Below are positions 1-60,012 of a stretch of DNA of 64,000 bases, piece by piece. The stretch's first letter is position 1, and each line of letters starts with the position of its first letter. The translations under genes were made by a program, and so were the position numbers. Source of the DNA: Paulinella micropora (taxonomy: Eukaryota; Cercozoa; Imbricatea; Euglyphida); contig BJOX01000210.1 in assembly GCA_009731375.1 (NCBI GenBank), positions 127,849 through 191,848 of the forward strand, written 5' to 3'. The notes beneath the pieces are model-generated. The model saw nothing but the letters and a program-made list of their open reading frames with translations, had not been told where the DNA came from and ran no database searches.

Positions 1-240
1 CAAGACGTCACCGAATGTGCAAGTGCATACACCAAGCGCGGTTGCTAGAGCTGCCTCGAAACCCCACCCATAACAATCTGGTGTCTGCTGGGTCCTGGGC
101 TATCAACCAGCATATGCGGAGTTTAAGATCTTTTACGCGCGCAACGACCCTCCTCCCCAGCATCTACCACCAAAGGGTTATGAGTTGGCGTCACAGTTTA
201 ACGCCTTGAGGCCATTGGGCTGTATTATTATTATTATTAC

Positions 241-279
<39 letters not shown>

Positions 280-328
280 GGAGGCACATGTCCAGGATCT
301 GGATCTGATGCTATAGTCTGAGGAAGCC

Positions 329-368
<40 letters not shown>

Positions 369-566
369 GTTATCGTTTTTGTTGTTGTTGATGTTATTAT
401 TATTATTAGGCCTCCGTAGCCCTCCTACAGGCATGGCAGGTCTGTCCATATCATTTTACTTTTCATCCATATCACCTTACTTTTCATCCATATCACCTTA
501 CTTTCACCTTTTGCTGACCACTTTTGTTTGTTTGTTTGTTTGTTGTTGTTGTGGGGGTGGTGGTGG

Positions 567-615
<49 letters not shown>

Positions 616-711
616 GGTGGTGGTGGTGGTGGTGGTGGTACTTGTTCTGATTCTTATGATTTTTGTGATTCTTGTATATGTATATGTATAAGCGTATCTA
701 TGGTTCGTTAG
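1..711. repeat. Left edge: unique stretch then ATT and GTT tracts
   Basis: Positions 1-226 are non-repetitive but I recognise no gene in them. From 227 to 370 there are two (ATT)n tracts separated by about 55 bases, and 541-640 is (GTT)n passing into (GGT)n. A TTAG at 708-711 precedes the candidate exon at 712. No other signal seen. Confidence 0.7.
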
Positions 712-795
712 GGTGCGTTGCCCGCCCGCACTGCGCCCACGCCTGGCTCCTTAAAGAAGCTGATACAGCGTTCGCGCATTTCGTCGTCTGCCCAG
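712..795 (+). CDS. Candidate N-terminal exon (unassigned) of the helicase gene
   Basis: A non-repetitive 84-bp block after an AG acceptor, followed by GTCCGGTAGGTAGG. It is the most complete member of a family of about seven copies in the next kilobase, and all the others have lost their 5' part. That is exactly how confirmed exons of the downstream helicase behave. One frame reads SLKKLIQRSRISSSAQ and another reads EADTAFAHFVVCPGP; I cannot decide between them, and either can join the next exon in phase depending on whether the donor is GTCCGG or GTAGGA. It could be the N-terminal region of the helicase, but no family motif confirms this. Confidence 0.3.
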
Positions 796-1711
796 GTCCG
801 GTAGGAAGGTAGGTTAGGTAGGTTAGGTAGGTAGGTAGGTTAGGTAGGTTAGGTAGGTAGGTAGGTAGGTAGGTTAGGTAGGTAGGTAGGTAGGTAGGTT
901 GGTACGTAGGCACTGCGCCCACGCCCGGCTCCATAAGAAGCTAATACAGCGTGCGCGCATATCTCTGTCGGCCCAGGTTACCTACCTACCTATCTACCTA
1001 CCTACCTATCTACCTACCTACCTACCTACCTACCTACCTACCGGACCTGCCCACCCGCACTGCGCCCACGCCTGGCTCCTTACAGAAGCTAATACAGCGT
1101 GCGCGCATTTCGTCGTCTGCCCAGGTCCGGTAGGTATAGGTAGGTTAGGTTAGGTAGGTAGGTAGGTTGGTAGGTAGGTAGGTAGTAGGCAGGCAGGTAT
1201 GTAGGTAGTAGGTAGGGCCCACGCCTGGCTCCTTACAGAAGCTGATACAGCGTGCGCGCATTTCGTCGTCTGCTCAGGTCCGGTAGGTTAGGTAGGTTAG
1301 GTAGGTTAGGTAGGTTAGGTAGGTAGGTTAGGTAGGTAGGTAGGTAGGTAGGTAGGTAGTAGGTAGGGCCCACGCCTGGCTCCTTACAGAAGCTGATACA
1401 GCGTGCGCGCAGTTCGTCGTCTGGTCAGGTCCGGTAGGTAGGTAGGTTAGGTAGGTAGGGTAGGTAGGGTAGGAAGGTAGGTAGGTTAGGTAGGTAGGTA
1501 GTTAGTAGGTAGCTAGGTAGGTAGGTAGGTAGGTAGGGCCCACGCCTGGCTCCTTACAGAACTGATACAGCGTGCGCGCATTTCGTCGTCTGCTCAGGTC
1601 CGGTAGGTAGGTAGGTTAGGTAGGTAGGGTAGGTTGGGTAGGTAGGTAGGTAGGTAGGTAGGCAGGCAGGTAGGTGGGCACTGCGCCCACGCCTGGCTCC
1701 TTACAGAAGCT

Positions 1712-1781
<70 letters not shown>

Positions 1782-1817
1782 GCGTGCGCGTATTACCTCG
1801 CCGGCCCATGTCCTGTA
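796..1817 (+). repeat. Array of 3'-edge copies of the 712 block, with (GTAG)n
   Basis: About six further copies of the block lie near 910-978, 1048-1130, 1218-1284, 1367-1432, 1537-1602 and 1679-1817, separated by (GTAGGTTAG)n/(GTAG)n. Most keep the end CTGCCCAGGTCCG followed by GTAGGT. The last copy is interrupted at its own GATA tetramer by 17 or so GATA units (about 1712-1780) and then resumes with GCGTGCGCG. Confidence 0.75.
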
Positions 1818-1916
1818 GGTAGGTAGGTAGTAGGTAGGTAGATAGATGAATGGATAGATAGATAGATATTGATATAGATATAGATAGATAGAATAGATAA
1901 ATAGATAAATAGATAA

Positions 1917-1978
<62 letters not shown>
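1818..1978. repeat. (GATA)n tract
   Basis: Tetranucleotide tract with minor GATT/GAAT interruptions, running directly into the 547-bp element. Confidence 0.9.
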
Positions 1979-2382
1979 GAGATATCGACTAATGTCAGAA
2001 AAAAGGAGCTTCTGATTTCGTCAACCAAGGAAGTCTGTGGGTAAAGTATTAACCCGATGCCCAGCTAAGCCGTGATGTTTGCACGGAAGGGACTGATACA
2101 GGCGATACCAAAGCTCCCTAGTACCAGGCGGGGCCAGGGCTCGTTCCATAAGCGCCCCTTGCAGAACGAGCTCCCACCTCCATTACAGAGGGCCCAGTAA
2201 GCAGATGGAGTTTCGAGACTGTTCGACAGTCTAGTATAAACCGACAGAGCACTGTGGGTTTTATTCCGGGCTCAACAAGCGAGAAAGGGCACCCTGAGGG
2301 AACAGGATTGTGCTTCCCGTCGCTATTTCGGCATGTGACTCATAGGCGTATGGCTAGGCACACAAAAGGCACCCCACCACGG
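1979..2382 (+). repeat. 547-bp element, locus 1 (3'-truncated)
   Basis: Begins GAGATATCGACTAATGTC and matches the loci at 3320, 38145 and 41789, but stops at CACCCCACCACGG where (GATA)n resumes. It lacks about the last 140 bases of the unit. It holds a hairpin AGACTG-TTCGA-CAGTCT and an inverted pair GGCTCGTTC / GAACGAGCTC. No coding frame and no known RNA family recognised. Confidence 0.85.
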
Positions 2383-2423
2383 AGATAGATAGATGGATAG
2401 ATAGATAGATGAATAGATAGATT

Positions 2424-2469
<46 letters not shown>

Positions 2470-2471
2470 AT

Positions 2472-2526
<55 letters not shown>

Positions 2527-2717
2527 GGATGGATAGATGGATGGATAGATGGATGGATAGATGGATGGATAGGTAGTTGGACGGATAGATGGATGAATAC
2601 ATGCACAAATAGATAGATCGATGGATGGATGGACGGATAGATAGATCATAGATGCATTGATAGATAAGGTAGGTAGGTAGGGGCCTGGAAACACCTCTAG
2701 TAGCGCGGACGACCTCC

Positions 2718-2764
<47 letters not shown>

Positions 2765-2777
2765 GTGTATATGTATT

Positions 2778-2859
<82 letters not shown>

Positions 2860-2920
2860 CATGTATATGTACATGTATATGTACATGTATATGTACATGT
2901 ATATGTACATGTATATGTAC

Positions 2921-2973
<53 letters not shown>

Positions 2974-3319
2974 CATGTACATGTACATGTATATGTATAT
3001 GTATGTGTGTATATGTACATGTATATGTACATGTATATGTGTATGTATATGTATATGTACATGTATATGTACATGTACATGTACATGTACATGTACATGT
3101 ACATGTATTTACATGTACATGTACATGTACATGTATGTTTTTGTACATGTACATGTATATGTACATGTATAGCCTCATGTCTTGTAGGTAGGGGCAGGCA
3201 GGTAGGCAGGGTAGGTAGGTAGGATTCTTTGGCCATGGTCTTGGATTGCATTCTATTCCCATTTCTATTCATAGATAGATAGATAGATAGGTAGATAGAT
3301 AGAAGATAGATAGATAGAT
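2383..3319. repeat. (GATA)n, (GTATAT)n and (GTACAT)n tracts
   Basis: 2383-2680 is GATA/GGAT. 2720-3170 is a higher-order mixture of TATATG and TACATG hexamers. 3176-3270 is GTAG-rich unique-looking sequence. Nothing coding; the long open frames here are repeat translations. Confidence 0.9.
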
Positions 3320-3892
3320 GAGATATCGACTAATGTCAGAAAAAAGGAGCTTCTGATTTCGTCAACCAAGGAAGTCTGTGGGTAAAGTATTAACCCGATG
3401 CCCAGCTAAGCCGTGATGTTTGCACGGAAGGGACTGATACAGGCGATACCAAAGCTCCCTAGTACCAGGCGGGGCCAGGGCTCGTTCCATAAGCGCCCCT
3501 TGCAGAACGAGCTCCCACCTCCATTACAGAGGGCCCAGTAAGCAGATGGAGTTTCGAGACTGTTCGACAGTCTAGTATAAACCGACAGAGCACTGTGGGT
3601 TTTATTCCGGGCTCAACAAGCGAGAAAGGGCACCCTGAGGGAACAGGATTGTGCTTCCCGTCGCTATTTCGGCATGTGACTTATAGGCGTATGGCTAGGC
3701 ACACATAAGGCACCCCACCACGGGCCCAGCACACCCACACCATCCCCTAATTCTCTGTCTGTCGACAGATGGCACCCATTTCAAAAAAACCAAGCCCAAG
3801 GGAGGGTCAGTGACACCTCAAGTGGCCTTGGTTCGCTCCGTGGAGTAAGTGATGAGATCAACTGATGAGATATCGACTAATGTCAGAAAAAG
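3320..3892 (+). repeat. 547-bp element, locus 2 (complete, with start of a second unit)
   Basis: One full unit (3320-3866) followed by 26 bases of the next unit (GAGATATCGACTAATGTCAGAAAAA) before (GATA)n. Because the unit start recurs at the end, the element behaves as a head-to-tail repeat. At least two strong inverted pairs suggest a structured transcript; a SINE or other non-coding element is possible. I do not recognise an RNA polymerase III box with confidence. Confidence 0.85.
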
Positions 3893-3957
3893 ATAGATAG
3901 ATAGATAGATACATAGATAGATAGATAAATAGATTAGATAGATAGATAGATAGATAT

Positions 3958-3993
<36 letters not shown>

Positions 3994-4020
3994 GTCGATA
4001 TTCCTGCCCCGTGGTTGCAG

Positions 4021-4128
4021 TTCCCGCCCGCGGGTTCCGATGTTGCCGTGGCTGAGGGCAAGCGCCTACAGCTCCACTACCAAACAGCACTGCAAAAGCC
4101 CCGCCTGTCTGCCTGTCTGCTGTTGCAG
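4021..4128 (+). repeat. Upstream near-complete copy of exon 1
   Basis: Starts after TGGTTGCAG with TTCCCGCCCGCGGGTTCC and parallels the exon at 4129 for about 90 bases, with one extra A in CCAAACAGC that would shift the frame. It keeps the acceptor and 5' side, as upstream copies do throughout this gene. Confidence 0.7.
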
Positions 4129-53142
<49,014 letters not shown>

Positions 53143-53207
53143 TGATCATGTAAAATATATCAGTGATTGACTGGCGAATAGAAGGATCTTGAGTTTTCCA
53201 TACTTTG

Positions 53208-53213
53208 AATAAA
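53208..53213 (+). promoter_or_regulatory. Candidate polyadenylation signal
   Basis: AATAAA, 66 bases after the helicase stop codon, in the context TTTGAATAAATTGGGG. The position suits a short 3' UTR. Confidence 0.5.
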
Positions 53214-55400
53214 TTGGGGCGCTGCCGCGCTGTTAGATTCCGTCCAGGCGCTTTGTCCATCGAGTCTCGACTGCAAGTCTAAATCGAGGTGCAGAGTAGA
53301 CACATGAGGAGGAGGTGAGAGGAAGGTGGAGGTGTGAGAAAGGTGAGAGAGATGTAAGCGAGGTGGGAGGAGGGTTTTATGGATTGGCATTTGCGTAAGG
53401 CTGGAAGACTAGAAACTAACTTCTATTTTTTGTTCTCTTTTTCTTTCTTACTTACTTCTTTGTTGTTGTTGGAGTCTTTAAGTAGAACCAGGCTCGATTG
53501 GGAGAACAAAAAAAAAAAAAAAAAAAAATCCCTCGATTGTCCAACCCCCAGCACCCAAGCCGGGTGCTTGTAATTTTACAAGTCTGCTTAGTCTGCTTAC
53601 TATTAGTAATATTTTAAAAACTTGAATTTATGAGGTTACTCATGATTGCAATGGGCCCTTATGAACTCCGACCGAAGAAATTCCCTTCAAGTCATCTGTA
53701 ATTTAATAATTATACCTTTCTCCTCAGCACCTTCATGGTTATTAGTAGTTCAATTAATTAAGTACCTTTTTATCAATAGTACCAGGTAACTAAGGTAGAG
53801 GTAAATATGATGACTGTATCCCCAGTTACTGACTACTTATCTTGAAATTTCTTCTACTACTGAGACTGATTAAGTTAATACTGCCACTAGAGTGGCAAAG
53901 TATAGTGTCCCCTGTGTCACTAAATAATTAAGTGGAATTTGTATTATCCGTCGTTATGCGACGGACAAATCAACTTTCAACTACCCAAGTAACGGTAACT
54001 CCGGCCCGGGTCACGTCGGAAATGAATAATAAATTCACTAATCATCTACGTTTTACTGACTCCCGATGAACTTATTGCAAAATACTAGGCACTAATCTGA
54101 ACTTTTTCTAGTTTTTACCAGTACATATGAATTTCCCATCCCAGGCCCGGGTGGAATCCCGGACTGTGCAATTTTCCTTTTTACTTTGACAATTTCTCCT
54201 TTCACCCATATCAACTTGTGATTTTTCTCTCACTTGCCGTGCTACTGGGCCTAACCTTCCACTCTAACAGAACTACATCCGTTACCACGCCGCAACTACC
54301 GAACCAATTCCGCACCACAAACTTACTAACAAGAACCTCCAAAGTGAGCACAGCGGAGTCACACGCACTAAAAAGCAAACCTACCTCGCCCCTGACCTTA
54401 TCCTTACCTTACTCGAACGAAACACTTACTTGTACTAACGGCAAAGGGGTGAGCACGGTCACTCGTGGTCTGGTAAACCCCTGTTAATAAATAACTATTC
54501 TTGAAAATTCAAGTTTGCATCCTTGCCCTTCTTAGGGTTCGGGATTCGACACGTCGGGCCCAGCAGACCGCCTACGAATGAGCAATCTTCGTAGAAACAA
54601 ACCTTGGGAGACGACTCGAGAAGATATGACCATGGGAATCAGAACCAACGACATCAAGACACATACCGTCGGAGAAGCAGATCACCCTCACCACGCAGTG
54701 GAAGAAGGTCGAGATCCCCTCGCAACACACTAGTATCACCAACAATCCTACCAACCTGATGACAAGAAACGAAACTACGAACCAAGTGGAGGACGAAGCC
54801 CCTACTCAGGAAAAAGACTCCTACTCAGGAACAACGCTCCTACTCAGGAAAAAGACTATCCCTATCCCCACGTACAGACAGACGACACCCTCCAGACAAC
54901 AACAGGCAACATGCTCGCAGAGATGAACAACGACCCAGACAAAATTCAACATCGGAACCAAGCTCAAAACAAAGCAGTGAATTCAACTCTCGCTACTCAC
55001 AACGACAACAAGACCAAACTCGTTCACGCTCTCAGTCAGCCTCCACTACTACTACTTCCCCAAAGAAGCCAGAGTACGTTGCCCCATTCAACCCTCCTGA
55101 CCCGTATGAGACGCATAATCAGCGAAAGAGAACAAGAAAAGAAAGACAAGCAGCAACAAGCACGACAAGAACGACCCCGTAACAAACATCGACCCTCCCC
55201 ACTAGTACTACACTACGACCGTATAGCTAGTCTGGATGTCTGCCACACTACTCTCTTCATGAAATTCACCAACGGACAAGCCCGTGATTGGAAATACGAA
55301 TCACTCTCGAAAAGTCAGAAGATTGATCTGGGTGCTGACAACAATCAAGAACCAAGGGATGAGGAACGGATTTGAGACTCGAATGGCTGAATACTCCTGT
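53214..55400. other. Non-repetitive AT-richer region, no gene recognised
   Basis: The composition changes sharply from microsatellite to ordinary sequence. 53508-53528 is an A run. Short open frames at 54218-54487 and 54911-55375 (+) have no recognisable domain. The second ends where the reading frame of the 55537 block begins in another register, so it may be a decayed upstream part of the same element. Confidence 0.5.
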
Positions 55401-56208
55401 ATCACGAACAGTCACATGCCACCCACTACTCATTCCCTTCTATGGAGGAGCACACCGTGCCTTTATCGAAACTCTTTAGGCTCAGATCCCTGACGCCTCG
55501 CCCACCAATATCAAACGAACAGCTCTAAACAAAGCTATGGTTGAAGCAGCTAGAGCCGGTCACGTACGTTTTCCAGAGGATAAGGAACTGCAATGCATTT
55601 CGTTTGATGGGATGATCCACTTACTTACGAAAAACGGATATTGGTATTGGAAATTAGTAGCAAACCTATATGATCGCCTACATGCTGTCCAAATCTCTAC
55701 CGACCGTGAGGCGGGCACACAAGAGAATGAAGCTCTCACTGCCAATGAAATCAGACGGCATTCATACTTCGACAAGATCTCTAGCCTCTGGTTTGATACC
55801 CTCAAGAAGTCTGTACTACAGCAGCAGCTTCAGTGGAGAATGGGAGACGCACTCAACGACTGCCTCGCAAAAGCAATTCTCTCAATGCTAATTCACATTG
55901 AAGCACATTACAAAGACGCTGGCTGCATTGCAAAGGATTACCGTCAGATACCGGTCAAGCCCACTATACATCGCACACCACATCCATCTACGACAACGGA
56001 CCAACCGACGGCATCGGCAGCACTAGCGCGAGAACCTGCACCGACAATCGTAAGACGCAAAGATCGAACTACTCCTTCAAACGTGGCAAAGCCAACCAAG
56101 AAGAGCAAGAAGGAGACAAGTGACGAGACCACCGAAACGCAACTCAACCCTGGAAATGCACCCATTGCTTCGGACAACCAGAAACAGGAAAAGACGAAGA
56201 ACAACTAA
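55400..56208 (+). pseudogene. Transposon-like coding remnant with degenerate zinc-finger segment
   Basis: A 223-codon open frame (55537-56208) extends upstream in the same frame through one stop (TAG at about 55480) into PFYGGAHRAFIETL. It contains KNGYWYWKLVANLYD and RLHAVQIST, which resembles the WxC...CxAxxxT core of a FLYWCH finger with both cysteines replaced. A basic tail follows. At about 56156, in another frame, WKCTHCFGQ hints at a zinc knuckle. MULE-type transposons often start with FLYWCH fingers; this is an inference. Confidence 0.35.
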
Positions 56209-56277
56209 TCTCTGGAACTTGACTCTCAAACAAGTAGCTCATCGAGGTTAACAACGAAGCACAACCGAAAACAAATC

Positions 56278-56964
56278 TTGACAACTACTGATTTTGCCAT
56301 GACTTGCCCTATTTACAAAATTATGACAAATACGTCCCCTTTGCCTTTGACCTATAGCTCGCGCTCGGGATCCCCATCCCCGCCGCCATCGCAGATACCC
56401 TTCCTACCTACGAAGGAAGGAATAGCACCATCAAAAGAAGCATGGCAACTAGAGGAAGAAGAAGATGATGAAGAAGATGACACAGCGGTCTCTTCTGCCC
56501 GTTTTCGCAATTCCCATGCCTTACTTTTCCCACCACAACCCTTGCCCCTGACTAAGATCTCAGCTTACTACACCTCTGCTGACTCTGCCGATGACGATGA
56601 ACCTGATATTAGAGCAGATGATGCACAACTGTTCCTTGCTCTAGGCCATGATCCCCGACCCGAATATCTCCGTCTCTCACGAAAACATGCCAAGCTCCAA
56701 GCGAGGTCACTGCCCAATCCAATTAACTACTTTAACTTACCCATGTCCCGAACCATAGCCCGACGTCAAGTCAATGCAGCATCCTCGACCCCAAACGCAA
56801 CGAGCTCGTCATTCTCGTCGTCATCATCATCGTCATCATCGTCAACAACCCAGACCCCTGCAAAAGTCACTCATGCAGACCAGCTGCCTACACTCCCATT
56901 TGGAGATAACAAGCAAACACTGCTGACACTTTTATCGAACCTCCAGCAATCGAAGAGCTTCTAA
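56278..56964 (+). CDS. Hypothetical acidic low-complexity ORF
   Basis: 228 codons from ATG. Pro/Ser-rich start, an acidic run LEEEEDDEEDD at about residue 58, a central part (DAQLFLALGHDPRPEYLRLS) and a poly-Ser stretch (about residues 173-188). No domain recognised and no introns evident. It may be part of the surrounding transposon remnant or an accidental open frame. Confidence 0.3.
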   Translation: MTTTDFAMTCPIYKIMTNTSPLPLTYSSRSGSPSPPPSQIPFLPTKEGIAPSKEAWQLEEEEDDEEDDTAVSSARFRNSHALLFPPQPLPLTKISAYYTSADSADDDEPDIRADDAQLFLALGHDPRPEYLRLSRKHAKLQARSLPNPINYFNLPMSRTIARRQVNAASSTPNATSSSFSSSSSSSSSSTTQTPAKVTHADQLPTLPFGDNKQTLLTLLSNLQQSKSF

Positions 56965-57230
56965 AACTTGCTCGAGGAGCAGCAACAATAGCAACAACGC
57001 AACAAGGTACTGCAGCAAACGACAGTACCCTAGACATCAATACTAGGAACCCCACTCCCGAAGGACCCACTACAACGCCTGTCTCGTCTGTAGTGAGCAG
57101 TGCTATCCGTGACGCACCCCCTTGCCCCAACCCGTCTCTGACAGCCACCGGCAGCAACCAGCAGCAGCAGCAGCAGCAACTCATCAAGACGAACCAATCT
57201 AGGCAATCAAACTCCATCCGAACATGCCGC

Positions 57231-57594
57231 TTATGACTCCAGCAAGGATGGGATACCGCCGACACCTGCGCCTTCTATTGGCACACCGGACAAGACTGCC
57301 CAACTAGCAAAGGAGGCAACCGACCCGGAGCAGCTATCCCCACAAGACACTGGAAAGAAAACGGAGGATGGCAAAGCTGAAGACTCAGAACAGACAAGCA
57401 AAAGTGACCCGGAACAGACAACTGAACAACCCAAAACAGCCCCTAAGGAGACCACCCCTGCGAAATCAGCCAGCCCAGCCCTCTCTGCCCTGTCTCCAAC
57501 GGGGTACACGCACATCCGGTCGGAAGCGTACAAGAAAGGACGAGAATACAAAAAAGACGAACTAGGGATGTCTGGACTGCTTCCGCTGGATTGA
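57231..57594 (+). pseudogene. Open frame without start, Lys/Glu/Thr-rich
   Basis: A stop-free frame reading SSKDGIPPTPAPSIGTPDKT, then a PEQTTEQPKTAPKETTPAKS-type linker, and ending KDELGMSGLLPLD with TGA. Low complexity; probably a continuation of the same decayed element. Confidence 0.3.
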
Positions 57595-57839
57595 AGCGTC
57601 ACTACACCCTCTCCGTAAATTCAAAAACAGAATACGCTACCTATAACAAAACTATCAGAATGGACCTCTACTGACGCTCAGCGACACTCCACAACTATGT
57701 CCACTAACTTCGCCATCGCTAGAAGACTTCAGGCCACTCGGCACACAGCTCCTCAACGCAAAATCAGCCCTCATCAAGTCAAGAAGAATCCGTTGGTCTG
57801 CATACACAGCCTTTATGAAAACAACCTACTACATACTAA

Positions 57840-58043
57840 TTGCAGCTCTTACCTTCAACAAAACTGACCCTGCCCTCCGCCGCTTCAAACCCATGCTCTA
57901 TCTACTACAACGCCAAAACAGAGCAGCTTTACCGTTTGCTATTCCGGACCCTGGAAGAATGCAGATTATCTATGGCATCATCGCTCCGGGCACAGTACAT
58001 AGCTACATATATAGGGGAGTCCTTCCAATAGGAACAGAGAATT
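57840..58043 (+). pseudogene. MULE-like transposase fragment
   Basis: A short frame contains NAKTEQLYRLLFRTLEECRL followed by LRAQYIATYIGESF. The KTE-x-x-Y-x-x-LF-x-x-L...P-x-x-(I/M)-x-x-D(F/Y)E-x-(A/S) pattern is that of MULE transposases around the second catalytic Asp, which here appears lost (TYIGE). The frame stops at once. Assignment by pattern only. Confidence 0.4.
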
Positions 58044-58385
58044 AAATCAGATCTGCGAATCGCAGACATATTTTGCGAATCGCAGACATAATACATGTGC
58101 GTTTAGCAGGTTGTTGTTCCTCACAAAAGTATTTACGATTCGCAAATAATTCTGCGAATAACAACTTATTTTGAGAATCAGCAACCTGCTAAACGCACGT
58201 GTATTATGTCTGCGATGCGCAAAACACGTCTGCGATTCACAAAATACGTCTGCGATTCACAAAATTATTTGCGATTCGCAAATAATTCTGCGAATTACAA
58301 CTTATTTTGGAATCGCAGACGTATTTTGCGAATCGCAGACATGCTTTTCGAACCGCAATCATTTTGACTATGCGAAACATGTTTG
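58040..58385. repeat. Cluster of GCGAATCGC palindromes with a 30-bp fold-back
   Basis: CATAATACATGTGCGTTTAG plus CAGGTTG at 58087-58117 is complementary to CAACCTGCTAAACGCACGTG...TATTATG at 58177-58207. Around and inside it GCGAATCGCAGAC or GTCTGCGATTCGC-type motifs repeat about ten times. MITE-like. Confidence 0.8.
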
Positions 58386-58546
58386 TTGTAATCAAATACA
58401 ACAATCATTAATAAGTAATATTTTCACTGTCTTATTAAAATTTATCAAAGACTTTTCCGGTATCTACATGTAGATATTAATATATTTCAAAGTTAATTTA
58501 TAAATGAATCAAGACTGGAACTGCAACGCGGATGGCTGCATGCAAT
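58386..58546. other. AT-rich spacer
   Basis: No repeat, gene or RNA feature seen. Confidence 0.6.
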
Positions 58547-59419
58547 TCAGCAGTTGACAGGTTTCTTGCACGCCAGAACGGAGGAGTGGATCTGATCCAT
58601 TCTGATCCACATCTGCCTTATTGGCGCTGTCGGTTCAACAAGAGTGGCGCTGACACCCACAACTCCTTTCTGCTTGGTGTTGAACAGCGTAACGTGTAGA
58701 AACCTGGGCACCACACCTTCGGACACCTCAAGTTGCAACCCGTAGTGTACAAGACAGTATTGCTCATTCTCTAACTCGGAACAAAACTAGCAGATATATC
58801 ATGTTTCTTCTGTGGTGAGAGATCAAGTTCACAAACAAAACGTCGACCACCGCAAACAAATTGTGTAAAGATATCGCCTGCCCACGTCTCCTCCTCTTGT
58901 GGCAACCACGGTTTTTCACATGCTTGTAGCAATGGTCTAGCGTTGCACAAACAAACAAGACCAAAAAGGCAAAAAAACAAACATAAATTTCACATCATCT
59001 TAATTACGAGCACATGGCTCAACGCTGTTAAAACATGATGCGAAATATATGTTTCACTTGTTCAGGAACGCTATTAGTATGCTCTTCTGCCCATGGGAAT
59101 GACAACCACTTGCGATTATTTGCTCTTTTGCCCATGGAAGCTTGTACGGTGGGTATCTAATCTGCGCAGTCTCCCTTGGTTCCAGACGTCGTTTGGAAGC
59201 AATTGTTAGAAGGGTGCCGTTGGGAAACTTCACCAAATTTAGTCGGCATCCTCGCCTTTCTCTACGCAACATCATAGCTGCAGCCAAGCGTGACATATGC
59301 TTCTCTCGGTGGCTAGAAGGTGTTTTATCCTCGACATCGCCCGCGTCCGCACGGATACGGCCAGAGCGGGTAGCTTGGATTTGAATAAGGACATCCTGTG
59401 CCATAGTTATGGTACCCAA
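58547..59419 (-). pseudogene. Decayed C-terminal part of a CACTA-like transposase
   Basis: Three adjacent minus-strand open frames (59054-59419, 58771-58980, 58547-58738) lie directly downstream of the DUF4218-like piece. Segments such as LVKFPNGTLLTIASKRRLEP and GVVPRFLHVTLFNTKQKGVV resemble the strand-rich region after DUF4218 in TNP2-type proteins. Frameshifts and stops separate them. Confidence 0.4.
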
Positions 59420-59736
59420 GTGTGGCGCGCCAACAGACCTTTCATCACAACTCCTTGCAAGCAGTCTTCCACATCGCTTCGTCGGTTCAATCTCTTGACC
59501 GCTTGTCCCATAGTTCTTTCAGAGCGGAAGGTCCAGTAGATAAACACTGGACCAAACTTTTTGAGGCACTGTACCATATGGCTGAGTCGATGGAACTGCA
59601 GCGGGGACGACACAGGGGACATGAGTTGCCTGTGCAGGGTTTGGAAGTTTCTCTCCAGCTGCGTCAAGGTGGTCACCAGGGCAGGGGTGACTACGGGAGC
59701 AGCCATCAGGCGAAAGATAGTACACAACAGAACCAC
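59407..59736 (-). pseudogene. DUF4218/TNP2-like transposase fragment (CACTA type)
   Basis: 109 codons. It reads LTQLERNFQTLHRQLMSPVS, then RLSHMVQCLKKFGPVFIYWT and FRSERTMGQAVKRLNRRSD. The LE-x-x-F...HL-x-H-x(5)-(R/K)-x-GPV-x-x-(Y/F)W-x(2)-(P/S)-x-ER-x-(N/M)-x-x-(L/V)K pattern is characteristic of the domain following the DDE core in EnSpm/CACTA transposases. No room for a DDE core exists upstream, so this is a deletion derivative. Confidence 0.55.
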
Positions 59737-59739
59737 ATA

Positions 59740-60000
59740 TTTCTTTTTCTGTCCTTTGAGGATCCCATCAAAACGTACCTACAGTGAAAAGAGTAACAGA
59801 AAAAAATGAAATATGTGGTTCTGTTGTGTACAAAACAAGCCGATGTTGACCAATTGCAAAATAAGATGTAGTTCGAAAATAACTTTGTACTTCGCAACAA
59901 TAATTGTGAGTCGCAACATTGGTTGCGAATCATAACTATGCTTGCGAATTGCAAATGTGTCTTGCGAATCACAATATGTATTGCAAGGGAGAGAGATAGA
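59740..60000. repeat. Inverted repeat and GCGAATCGC cluster
   Basis: ACACAACAGAACCACATATTTC at about 59730 is complementary to GAAATATGTGGTTCTGTTGTGT at about 59810, giving a 22-bp hairpin. It is followed by GTTGCGAATCATAAC, TTGCGAATTGCAA and TTGCGAATCACAA variants. Confidence 0.8.
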
Positions 60001-60012
60001 GCGATAGGGAGA

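Noticed and set aside
2323-3272. Long open frames of Tyr/Ile/Met/Thr/His periodic sequence on both strands, here and across most of 1-50,000
   Set aside because: They are translations of GATA, TATG, CATA and similar repeats whose units contain no stop codon in some frames; the composition is fully explained by the repeat and no splice or start context supports them.
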